Assembly: GCA_934446485.1 (NCBI GenBank)
Contig: CAKSEM010000033.1
Location: 1 to 10,747 of the forward strand
Origin: an uncultured Eubacteriales bacterium
Lineage (GTDB): Bacteria; Bacillota; Clostridia; Oscillospirales; CAG-272
Direction of reading: 5' to 3'
DNA length: 10,747 bases
Positions within the stretch are counted from its first letter, which is position 1; every line of letters starts with the position of its first letter. The notes under the pieces were generated by a model. The model was not told where the DNA came from. It saw only the letters and a program-made list of their open reading frames with translations, and searched no databases. The position numbers and the translations under genes were made by a program. Shown piece by piece: positions 1 to 6,010 of this stretch.

Positions 1-8
1 ATTGGGAG

Positions 9-15
9 CCTCCTT
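9..15 (-). promoter_or_regulatory. Shine-Dalgarno of a minus-strand gene starting at the left edge
   Basis: Read on the minus strand, positions 15 to 9 are AAGGAGG, a near-perfect Shine-Dalgarno sequence, followed by CTCCCAAT up to the window edge. If the next base outside is G, an ATG begins at position 2 with a 6-nt spacer. This suggests a divergent gene whose coding sequence lies wholly to the left. No convincing promoter for it was found in positions 16-137, although TACAAT (100 to 95, minus) could be a -10 element. Nothing can be said about the product. Confidence 0.4.
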
Positions 16-137
16 GTTGCTTTTTGTTGTGGTGACTTAACTGTAACACATTTGGCTCTCAATTGCTATTCTTTTTTCTCGGTGTAACACTTCTATTGTA
101 ATCCTACAGCCCTCAAAACGTCCCATTATGTCGATAC

Positions 138-166
138 TTGACACAAAGCGTTCTCTGATATATACT
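138..166 (+). promoter_or_regulatory. Sigma-A-type promoter for the HD-domain gene
   Basis: TTGACA at 138-143 (perfect -35) and TATACT at 161-166 (-10) are separated by exactly 17 bases. The predicted transcription start is near 173. An overlapping TATAAT at 166-171 would need a 22-base spacer and is less likely to be the element used. The promoter implies a long leader, about 180 nt, before the preferred start codon at 352. Confidence 0.75.
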
Positions 167-172
167 ATAATT

Positions 173-351
173 TAAATCGTCAGCCTGAAGCATAACCCCG
201 AGATAGTCCGGCTATGTATCAAAAAGAGCGGCATATGCCGGCTTATACCGAAGCCCGACGCATTAACAAAGCCTCGGCACTATCTTCGGAAACTCAGGTG
301 AGCCTATTGAAACTAATATGCTGCCCGTTCGGCGGCGGAATGGAGTATATC
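173..351 (+). promoter_or_regulatory. Candidate structured leader RNA upstream of the HD gene
   Basis: The transcript leader is rich in self-complementarity. GCCTGA at 183-188 can pair with TCAGGT at 294-299, enclosing three local hairpins. These are ATAG/CTAT (203-206 with 212-215), the 12-base palindrome CGGCATATGCCG (229-240), and CCGAAG/CTTCGG (248-253 with 284-289). A further GC-rich hairpin, GCTGCC with GGCGGC (320-325, 331-336), ends six bases before the GGAG ribosome binding site. The layout resembles a multibranched regulatory RNA followed by a hairpin near the initiation region. I checked it by eye against the major riboswitch signatures I know and recognised none. The same stretch is open in frame with the HD gene from 214, so it could instead be a poorly conserved N-terminal extension. 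The pairing is seen; the function is inferred. Confidence 0.35.
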
Positions 352-939
352 ATGAGAGAGAGTAAGTTGTCACGCGAGGATGCACTCCGGCTCTTGCGCA
401 AATACAACAGCGAGCCGTTTCACATTCAGCATGCGTTTACCGTGGAGGGTGTCATGCGCTTTTTTGCAGAAAAGCTCGGCTACGGGGATGAAGTCGATTA
501 CTGGGGCATCGTCGGATTGCTCCATGACATAGATTTTGAGAAGTACCCGAACCGTCACTGCATTGAAGCTCCCCTGCTCCTCTCTGAAGCCGGTGTCGGC
601 GACGACATGATTTATTCAATCTGCTCGCACGGATTCGGTATATGCTGCGACACCGAGCCGAAGCACGAAATGGAACGTGTGCTCTTTGCAACGGACGAGT
701 TGACGGGATTGATATGGTCTGCTGCGCTCATGCGCCCATCCAAGAGCACATCTGACATGGAACTGAAAAGTCTCAAGAAAAAGTTCAAGGATAAAAAGTT
801 TGCAGCCGGCTGCTCGCGCGATGTCATAGCCCGCGGTGCCGAAATGCTCGGTTGGGAGCTCGATCGGCTTCTGGATGAAACACTTATGGCAATGCGCGAG
901 GTTGAAGGACACGTTGCCAAAGAAATGAACGCGCTGTAA
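352..939 (+). CDS. HD-domain superfamily hydrolase (predicted phosphohydrolase)
   Basis: This 195-residue soluble protein carries the metal-binding pattern of the HD superfamily: an early His (His24/His27 in the EPFHIQHA stretch), the HD pair at residues 58-59 in LLHDID, a later His93 in CSHG, and a distal Asp115 in ATDELTG. Family members hydrolyse phosphate esters, often nucleotides, but the substrate cannot be predicted here. No membrane segment or signal peptide is visible. The ATG at 352 was chosen because GGAG (342-345) lies six bases upstream and the N-terminus then begins right before the HD fold. ATG 340 and ATG 214 are in-frame alternatives; the 214 start has no ribosome binding site and adds 46 residues of low-complexity, unconserved-looking sequence. 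It is transcribed alone from the promoter at 138-166 and ends before the terminator at 1008-1043. Confidence 0.8.
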   Translation: MRESKLSREDALRLLRKYNSEPFHIQHAFTVEGVMRFFAEKLGYGDEVDYWGIVGLLHDIDFEKYPNRHCIEAPLLLSEAGVGDDMIYSICSHGFGICCDTEPKHEMERVLFATDELTGLIWSAALMRPSKSTSDMELKSLKKKFKDKKFAAGCSRDVIARGAEMLGWELDRLLDETLMAMREVEGHVAKEMNAL

Positions 940-1007
940 GCTGCCGTCGATCATCAACACGTATCCGTGCTCACTTTCATCGGTAGAGCCGATGGTTTTC
1001 GAATCAC

Positions 1008-1043
1008 AAAAAAGACTTCGGCAGATTGCCGAAGTCTTTTTTT
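1008..1043. terminator. Bidirectional intrinsic terminator
   Basis: A perfect 10-bp stem GACTTCGGCA / TGCCGAAGTC (1014-1023, 1027-1036) with a 3-base loop is flanked by six A on the left and seven T on the right, so it gives a U-tract in both directions. It lies between the convergent ends of the HD gene (939) and the membrane-protein gene (1063) and can serve both. Confidence 0.93.
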
Positions 1044-1062
1044 ACTGAATTTATTTGATGAA

Positions 1063-1845
1063 TCAGATCTCATCGATCGGAAGATCGTCATCAGAACCCG
1101 CCATTACTTTTGCACGGAACTCGGCGAGCTTTTCGGAGCGCTCCTTTGCAATCTTCTCAAGCTCTGCAGTGCGAACCTTGATAGCACGGTTGATATCCTC
1201 AACAGCCTTATCGGAGTCGGCACCGTAGTCGATGCAGGTCGAAAGTGCCGGAGTGCCATCCGCTTTGTAAACGGTAAACACGTGATACTCTACGGGATCG
1301 CCCTTCTCCGGTGTAAATGTCTTAGCAGTCACTTCAGCGTGAGACAGCTCGTTATACTTATACGATGCATGGATATTCTCATCGAGAGCTTCATCGGTCA
1401 GAGAGAGACGGCGACCGTATATGTATACCTTCTCACCGGTGAATATAATATTATATCCGGCAAAAATGTTTGTACGGGGGGTGCCGTCCTGCCCCTTTTT
1501 GTAGTAAAAATCCTTTTCTTTAGCCTCAAAGTCGTAACCTGCAAGGTCAAGCGGCTTCATCATCTTGAGAAAATTCTTCTCATAAACATCAAATTTTTTC
1601 ATTGAGTTCTCGCGAAGGTCCTTTACTCTCTCACGTGCCTGAAACTCAATATCGGTATCGGAAGACTTGCCGCCCGATGAGAACACAACGATTCCAAGAC
1701 CGACAATTACGCCTACTATCCCCACCATTCTTGTCGCTTTGAAGAAAGCGAGGCAGAGCGCGATAACGGTCACGACCAAGCCTACTATGGTAACGATCGA
1801 GATCGGAGGCGCGATATAATATTTCAGATTGCGTTTAGTTTCCAT
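1063..1845 (-). CDS. Two-pass membrane protein of unknown function
   Basis: I do not recognise this 260-residue protein. Two hydrophobic segments lie near the N-terminus (about residues 12-34 and 39-56), separated by a very short basic turn (KATR), so they should form a tight hairpin in the membrane. The large remainder (about 60-260) is hydrophilic and contains a lysine/glutamate-rich, probably helical stretch (about 65-95), a central beta-rich region with aromatic motifs such as YIYGRRLSL, and an acidic tail (DDDLPIDEI). A charged, likely coiled-coil helix occupies about 218-247. The positive-inside rule (KR before the first segment, no signal cleavage site) puts the soluble part in the cytoplasm. 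No catalytic motif is visible. No strong ribosome binding site precedes the ATG; AAAGG (1863-1867) is 17 bases away, so initiation looks weak. It has its own promoter (1925-1953) and uses the terminator at 1008-1043. Confidence 0.75.
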   Translation of the reverse strand: METKRNLKYYIAPPISIVTIVGLVVTVIALCLAFFKATRMVGIVGVIVGLGIVVFSSGGKSSDTDIEFQARERVKDLRENSMKKFDVYEKNFLKMMKPLDLAGYDFEAKEKDFYYKKGQDGTPRTNIFAGYNIIFTGEKVYIYGRRLSLTDEALDENIHASYKYNELSHAEVTAKTFTPEKGDPVEYHVFTVYKADGTPALSTCIDYGADSDKAVEDINRAIKVRTAELEKIAKERSEKLAEFRAKVMAGSDDDLPIDEI

Positions 1846-1924
1846 AATGATTCTACATATAACCTTTCTCGGATATTCTGTACCTGCACGCAGCCTGCGT
1901 CATGGCAAGAAAAGTCTTTGTATA

Positions 1925-1953
1925 ATGATACCACAAACGAGCTTCCGTGTCAA
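1925..1953 (-). promoter_or_regulatory. Sigma-A-type promoter for the membrane-protein gene
   Basis: On the minus strand TTGACA (1953 to 1948) and TATCAT (1930 to 1925) are separated by 17 bases. Transcription should begin near 1918, giving a leader of about 73 nt. Within that leader is the 13-base palindrome ACGCAGCCTGCGT (1888-1900), which could be an operator or a small hairpin. Confidence 0.7.
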
Positions 1954-1994
1954 TAGCCGACTGTCAATTTTGCGGGATGTGCTCTGATTAAGCG

Positions 1995-2780
1995 TTATCT
2001 CAAAATGTACGGACGTATAAAATCGATCGTATATTTGATCCCGGCATCACCGAGAGATCCGCGCCATGTGTCAGAATGCGGCTCAATACTGAGACCGGCA
2101 TCGTAACCATGCTTGTACAGCAATGCAAAAATTGAGTTCCAGTCAAGCTGATCCATTCCTGCCGGCGGATCGTCAACCTCTTCGCCGCAAACGCTGATGA
2201 CACCCTTTATATGCATATGTGCTACACGCGGCAGCCACTCATTGAGCTCAGCAAGATAATCATCTTTTCTTGAAAATGTGTGTGAGCAGTCGTACTTTAT
2301 CATAAGCTCCGGCACTTCACCGAGCACAACGCGCCACTGCGCGGCAGAGTTTACAAAGTTTGCCCAAGAACAATTGTATACAGCAACACGTATACCTGCG
2401 CGACGCCCCTCATCGGTCATCTTCTTAAAGTAGTCGATCGCTGCAGTATAGTTCTTATAAAGCGACACAGAATCATCATAGTTACATCCGCAAACGAATA
2501 CGGGTGAACCTACCTCGGCAGCCGCATTCAGCAGTCGTATATTGCGGTCAAGCAATCCGTTGTCGATCGAGCCGCCGCAATTTGCATGAAAATTCCATCT
2601 TCCGACCGATCCGATACCGACGCCTGTACGTGCAATGTTCTCCTTTACATCCTCTACAGACGCAAGAAACTTGTCACTGTCTTCATCGAAATTGCAGCAT
2701 ACTTCAATAAAGTTAAGTCCGAGATTCTTTGTTTGATCAAACGCCTGACCGTCAAATGAGTTTATTATTCCGAGTTTCAT
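1995..2780 (-). CDS. Sugar phosphate isomerase/epimerase-like TIM-barrel protein
   Basis: This 261-residue protein has the pattern of the xylose-isomerase-like (AP-endonuclease 2) TIM-barrel family. It has a short N-terminal strand MKLGIIN, then strand-end motifs expected of the fold: KYDCSH (Asp164, His167), HMHIKG (His188/190) and SIEPHSD (Glu233). In the family these Asp, His and Glu residues bind a divalent metal at the barrel mouth, and members isomerise or epimerise sugars or sugar phosphates. At the strand where many relatives have a metal-binding Glu, this protein reads VAVYNCSW (about 132-139) with no acidic residue, so activity may be altered. The start at 2780 was chosen because AAAGGTG (2787-2793) lies six bases upstream; an in-frame GTG at 2789 overlaps that site and is unlikely. 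No signal peptide. It is monocistronic by its promoter (2864-2892), but no terminator is visible before the next promoter, so read-through into the membrane-protein gene is possible. Confidence 0.85.
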   Translation of the reverse strand: MKLGIINSFDGQAFDQTKNLGLNFIEVCCNFDEDSDKFLASVEDVKENIARTGVGIGSVGRWNFHANCGGSIDNGLLDRNIRLLNAAAEVGSPVFVCGCNYDDSVSLYKNYTAAIDYFKKMTDEGRRAGIRVAVYNCSWANFVNSAAQWRVVLGEVPELMIKYDCSHTFSRKDDYLAELNEWLPRVAHMHIKGVISVCGEEVDDPPAGMDQLDWNSIFALLYKHGYDAGLSIEPHSDTWRGSLGDAGIKYTIDFIRPYILR

Positions 2781-2863
2781 AATTTTCACCTTTCAGATGG
2801 CGCAGCAGCGCAATTAAATGACATTATTCGCACGAAAGTGTCCCCCTCTGTGCGAACAGATAT

Positions 2864-2892
2864 AATATATCACGTCATCGGTTCATTTTCAA
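2864..2892 (-). promoter_or_regulatory. Sigma-A-type promoter for the TIM-barrel gene, with inverted repeat at the start site
   Basis: On the minus strand TTGAAA (2892 to 2887) and TATATT (2869 to 2864) are 17 bases apart, placing the start near 2857. Immediately downstream is a perfect 7-bp inverted repeat, TTCGCAC / GTGCGAA (2827-2833, 2850-2856), covering about +1 to +30. This is a classic operator position, or the repeat would form a 5'-end hairpin in the mRNA. A second small hairpin, GCGC-AGCA-GCGC (2800-2811), sits just upstream of the ribosome binding site. Confidence 0.7.
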
Positions 2893-2924
2893 GTGGATTT
2901 TAAGCATTTTTCAGGTTTTTTCGA

Positions 2925-2960
2925 AAAGCTCCGCCCTCGTATCAGCGAGGGCGGAGCTTT
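2925..2960 (-). terminator. Intrinsic terminator of the SLH-SGNH gene
   Basis: A perfect 15-bp inverted repeat (arms 2925-2939 and 2946-2960, starting AAAGCTCCGCC) with a 6-base loop begins three bases after the SLH-SGNH stop codon. On the minus strand the stem ends in a short T run (2927 to 2924). The tract is short, but stem strength and position make termination likely. It separates this gene from the TIM-barrel promoter just downstream. Confidence 0.82.
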
Positions 2961-2963
2961 ATA

Positions 2964-5105
2964 TCAGTTGCAAGCAAGTGCACCTATCGTAAAGTCAAGA
3001 TTTCGGAAGTCGGAATCCAACCAGATTTCAACCGTGTGTTCACCCGAAACGTCAGCCTCAAACACATGTGTCGTATGGTTGCGGTCTCCCGCGCCGACGT
3101 TGATCGTCATTATATCGCCGCCGTCAATGCGGACATGATACGTAACATACTCTTTTCCGCCTGCAAGAACGAACAGATTCTTAAAGCTTGCCTTTATCTT
3201 CATCGGAGACGGCTCTGCATCAGATTTATTATAATTCCACACGGTATCAAAGTGATCGTTTTCACCTGCAGGCGCCTCAGTAAAGCTACCGTAGGACTCG
3301 ATCGTCATAGTTGTACCGTCAAGAATCTTAATACCCTCAAGGCGGCTCTCGGTTATCGGCTCGGTAGTCATAGGCTTGACAGCAAGATCATCTTCGCTTG
3401 CCGACTCAATCTTGCTGTCAACAGAGCGATAGAAATTTTCAACCGTGTCGGACATCACCTGATGACCGTACTCCTCGGGATGGCATCCGTCCGGAGCAAA
3501 CTCTTCGAATGTGAATGCACCGCCGTCAATACCCGTCCAAACCGCGGCATTCATATCGATGACCGGCAGATCGTACTTGTCGCCGAGCTCCTTCATGAAC
3601 GTATATGTATCACCGTCTCGACTGCCTATCATGCAGAGTACGATAACGACAGCGGGCGAGTTCTCACTCTTCAGAGCCGTGCGTACCAAAGATTCATACG
3701 TCTCTCGGCGTGCTGCGGCAACGGAATAATCGTTGACTGCAAATTCAACAAACACAATATCGGGTGAATAAGCAAGAACATCATGATCAAGTCTGAGATT
3801 TCCAAAATCCGAGCCGGTTCCGCCGATTCCGGCGTTGCGATACTTTATGTTGTCGCTGTCCTTGCCGTTCGGCCCGTAGTGCTTCTGGAAATAGTTGAAT
3901 GAAACCTTTGCCCAGCAAGCAGCAGTGCCTGCGTGAGCGCCCTGCGTAAGAGAACCGCCGATATACGCAACAGTCGTATCTTCGCCGCGCTGAGCCTTAC
4001 CGATCGCCGCTGCGAGGCGTGCAATGTTTCCGGTACGGTATTCGGATGCCTTCATCATATTCTGATAAAGCGTATCATCTATGCCAGAATCAAAATCGTC
4101 AGGATCGACCCAGTAATGCTCCTCGGTCTTAGTGAATCTGAAGAGGAGCAGCTTAGACTTCGTCTCCTCTCCCGTCGTGCTGTTCTTTACGCCGACACTC
4201 ATCGATGTATCTACAGTGGCATTATATCCGATCTGCGTAAACGAGTCCTTGAGAGACTGTATATCCGAGTCCTTGAGGACGGTCTCGTATTTATCTTCGG
4301 ACAGTCCGAGAATACTCAGTATTTCACTGTTCAATCGGTCATATCTGACCGTGCTAGCACTGCCGAGTGTTATAAGTATAAACCGTCCGTCGGTTTCGGC
4401 AAGATCGAGTATACGGTCAAAACGTGAATACATCTCATCAAGAGCGTTAGGGAGCATTTCAAAGTACCTCTGAAGTATGGCTGCAATCTCGGCGCGTGTC
4501 ACCGACGATGAAGGGTTGAAATTGCCGTTGTTGTCACCGGCAAGAAGCCCGCAAAGGCGCATAACTTCAACATCGGCTGCTGCCCATTTTCCGATCTTAC
4601 CGGCGTCGGCAAATGCATTGATCTTCGGTGCATCCGGCAGACGGACAAACATATAGTCCATAAATCTGACGAACAGCACGGCAGTCTCGGCTCGCGACAC
4701 CGCCTGATCCGGTTTGAAGGAACCGTCTTCGTATCCGTTGACCAGACCGACCGAGGAAGCCCAACCCACTGCGGCTGCATACCAAGCACCTTTGCTGACA
4801 TCGGTGAAGTCGGCATACTCCTCCTTGCCCGCAGTGTCTCCGCCGGCAAGACGTGAGAATAGCGTCACCATCTGTGCACGGGTCATTCCGTTATTCGGTG
4901 CAAACATGTCAACTTTGACTCCGAACATCAAGCCGCGCTCATAAACATCGCTTACCGCGGAATAATACCACGATCCGCGCGCAACATCTCTGAACGGAAG
5001 CTCTGCCGCGCTCACTGTGAGCGCCCCGAGAGCCGAGGTCATGATCATCACAAGCACCATAAAGAGTGCAAGAAATGTCACAGGGCGTTTTGATCTTTCC
5101 ATCAT
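2964..5105 (-). CDS. Secreted SLH-domain protein with SGNH/GDSL esterase domain
   Basis: The 713-residue product begins with a signal peptide (basic MMERSKRP, hydrophobic core to about residue 30, likely cleavage after the VSAA region near 34). Three SLH repeats follow (about 37-90, 98-153, 163-217), each with the family TRAQ/SRAE/TRAE signature; SLH triads bind cell-wall polysaccharide, so the protein should be displayed on the surface. An unassigned region (about 220-370) comes next. Then an SGNH hydrolase domain (about 375-565) has all catalytic blocks: GGSLT with nucleophile Ser385, GIGGTG, AVND with Asn458, and DGCH with Asp539 and His542. Such domains are esterases, often deacetylating glycans. 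The C-terminal 110 residues are beta-rich and may bind carbohydrate. The start at 5105 was chosen because GAAAGG lies seven bases upstream and it begins right before the signal peptide; an ATG at 5102 is equally possible, and the GTG/ATG extension to 5156 has no support. It is monocistronic. Confidence 0.92.
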   Translation of the reverse strand: MMERSKRPVTFLALFMVLVMIMTSALGALTVSAAELPFRDVARGSWYYSAVSDVYERGLMFGVKVDMFAPNNGMTRAQMVTLFSRLAGGDTAGKEEYADFTDVSKGAWYAAAVGWASSVGLVNGYEDGSFKPDQAVSRAETAVLFVRFMDYMFVRLPDAPKINAFADAGKIGKWAAADVEVMRLCGLLAGDNNGNFNPSSSVTRAEIAAILQRYFEMLPNALDEMYSRFDRILDLAETDGRFILITLGSASTVRYDRLNSEILSILGLSEDKYETVLKDSDIQSLKDSFTQIGYNATVDTSMSVGVKNSTTGEETKSKLLLFRFTKTEEHYWVDPDDFDSGIDDTLYQNMMKASEYRTGNIARLAAAIGKAQRGEDTTVAYIGGSLTQGAHAGTAACWAKVSFNYFQKHYGPNGKDSDNIKYRNAGIGGTGSDFGNLRLDHDVLAYSPDIVFVEFAVNDYSVAAARRETYESLVRTALKSENSPAVVIVLCMIGSRDGDTYTFMKELGDKYDLPVIDMNAAVWTGIDGGAFTFEEFAPDGCHPEEYGHQVMSDTVENFYRSVDSKIESASEDDLAVKPMTTEPITESRLEGIKILDGTTMTIESYGSFTEAPAGENDHFDTVWNYNKSDAEPSPMKIKASFKNLFVLAGGKEYVTYHVRIDGGDIMTINVGAGDRNHTTHVFEADVSGEHTVEIWLDSDFRNLDFTIGALACN

Positions 5106-5226
5106 TATGTATCCTTTCGCTATGTACCCGACGTACCGTATTCGGCAAGTCGGCACTGTTATTTTCGGTTATCCGGTTTTTGCGGCATAGGCACAAAACT
5201 TCGGACACAACCGTCTATCTGTTAAT

Positions 5227-5235
5227 ATTATACCA
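5227..5235 (-). promoter_or_regulatory. Extended -10 promoter for the SLH-SGNH gene
   Basis: On the minus strand TGGTATAAT (5235 to 5227) is a perfect extended -10 element (TGn plus TATAAT). No recognisable -35 hexamer lies 16-18 bases upstream; that stretch is T-rich. Transcription should start near 5220, giving a leader of about 115 nt. The leader can fold a symmetric stem-loop at 5128-5153 (CCGAC/GTCGG outside, CCG/CGG inside), ending about ten bases before the ribosome binding site. Confidence 0.65.
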
Positions 5236-5293
5236 CAGATTTAAAAAAATCGGTTAGCTTTTTGCAAATTATTTCATTGCCTGCATCAAAACT

Positions 5294-5333
5294 TTTCGGA
5301 ACTCATGTCAGCTGCTCTGCATGAGTTCCGAAA
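5294..5333 (-). terminator. Perfect inverted repeat overlapping the end of the CE4 deacetylase gene; possible terminator
   Basis: Fourteen-base arms TTTCGGAACTCATG and CATGAGTTCCGAAA (5294-5307, 5320-5333) flank a 12-base loop that contains the stop codon (5308-5310). The upstream arm encodes residues in the VSELM stretch near the C-terminus. After the stem the minus strand reads AGTTTTG, so the T-tract is weak and interrupted. It probably ends the deacetylase transcript or protects its 3' end before the SLH-SGNH promoter. Confidence 0.6.
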
Positions 5334-6009
5334 CGGTTACAAATTCAAATCCGCGCCGCAAAAGCTCCGGGATAACCCGTCTCAATGCTTCCGGTGTCGG
5401 TGAACCGCCGACTATACCATCGTGAAACAGTATGATATCTCCGCTTTTTACGTTATCTGTCACATTTTTATAGATTTTATCGACAGCAGTGTGCCGCCAA
5501 TCTTCGGTATCGACTGTCCAAAGAACTATGCGGCAGTCGAGCTCCCGCGCTTCGCGAAGAAGTCGTGACGTATATTTCCCCTCCGGCGGACGTATGAGCC
5601 GCGACACATATTCGTCGGATTCATAAATTACCTCCTGCGTTCGCCGCAATTCCTCACGCGCTGCGGCATCACCGGCACGAACGAGATTTATATGCGTGTA
5701 TGTGTGGTTCCCCACCTCATGACCCCCATCTATCTCACGCTTTACTATCTCGGGATGAGCTTCCGCATATTCACCTATAACGAAGAATGTCGCATGAACG
5801 CCGTACTCCGCTAATATTCCGAGTATCTCATCGGTATACTTTGCACTCGGTCCGTCGTCAAATGTCAGCGCAATTCGATTAGACGTGTTTTTATGCCACG
5901 AACACACAATATCGTCATCTGTACGTGTGAAAGGTACAGCGGCGCTGACGGCAGTGACAGCCGCCGCTGCCGCTGCCGCCGTCAGCATCAAAATCCTGCC
6001 TCTTCGCAT
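5308..6009 (-). CDS. Polysaccharide deacetylase, CE4/NodB family
   Basis: The 233-residue protein has an Ala-rich hydrophobic N-terminus (about residues 6-25) that should act as a signal peptide or anchor, then one NodB homology domain. All CE4 motifs are intact: TFDDGP (Asp51 base, Asp52 metal ligand), NHTYTH (His102 and His106 metal ligands), RPPEGKY (Arg140), WTVDTEDW (about 164-171) and LFHD (His196, Asp197). The family removes N-acetyl groups from GlcNAc or MurNAc in peptidoglycan or related glycans outside the membrane; substrate choice is not readable. The ATG at 6009 was chosen because GGAG (6017-6020) lies seven bases upstream; an in-frame GTG at 6024 overlaps that site. The start lies one base after the stop of the upstream pdaA-like gene, so the two are co-transcribed and probably translationally coupled. 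A 14-bp inverted repeat overlaps its 3' end. Confidence 0.93.
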   Translation of the reverse strand: MRRGRILMLTAAAAAAAVTAVSAAVPFTRTDDDIVCSWHKNTSNRIALTFDDGPSAKYTDEILGILAEYGVHATFFVIGEYAEAHPEIVKREIDGGHEVGNHTYTHINLVRAGDAAAREELRRTQEVIYESDEYVSRLIRPPEGKYTSRLLREARELDCRIVLWTVDTEDWRHTAVDKIYKNVTDNVKSGDIILFHDGIVGGSPTPEALRRVIPELLRRGFEFVTVSELMQSS

Positions 6010-6010
6010 A

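Noticed and set aside
129..135. Spo0A box (TGTCGAT) near the HD-gene -35
   Set aside because: One mismatch to a 7-base consensus is expected by chance, and no second box is near.
173..336. Cyclic-di-GMP (GEMM-I) riboswitch, suggested by GACGC...AAAGCC
   Set aside because: The GACGCAAAGCC core is interrupted by extra bases and the tetraloop-receptor and downstream GGUAGC segments do not match.
214..351. N-terminal extension of the HD protein from ATG 214
   Set aside because: No ribosome binding site, unconserved-looking composition, and a well-placed GGAG before ATG 352; the stretch also has RNA-like pairing.
967..1605. Plus-strand open frame of 212 codons
   Set aside because: It runs through the bidirectional terminator and lies antisense to the membrane-protein gene, which has a promoter and plausible topology.
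3036..3767. Plus-strand open frame of 243 codons opposite the SLH-SGNH gene
   Set aside because: The opposite strand carries intact SGNH catalytic motifs; this frame has no ribosome binding site and no recognisable domain.
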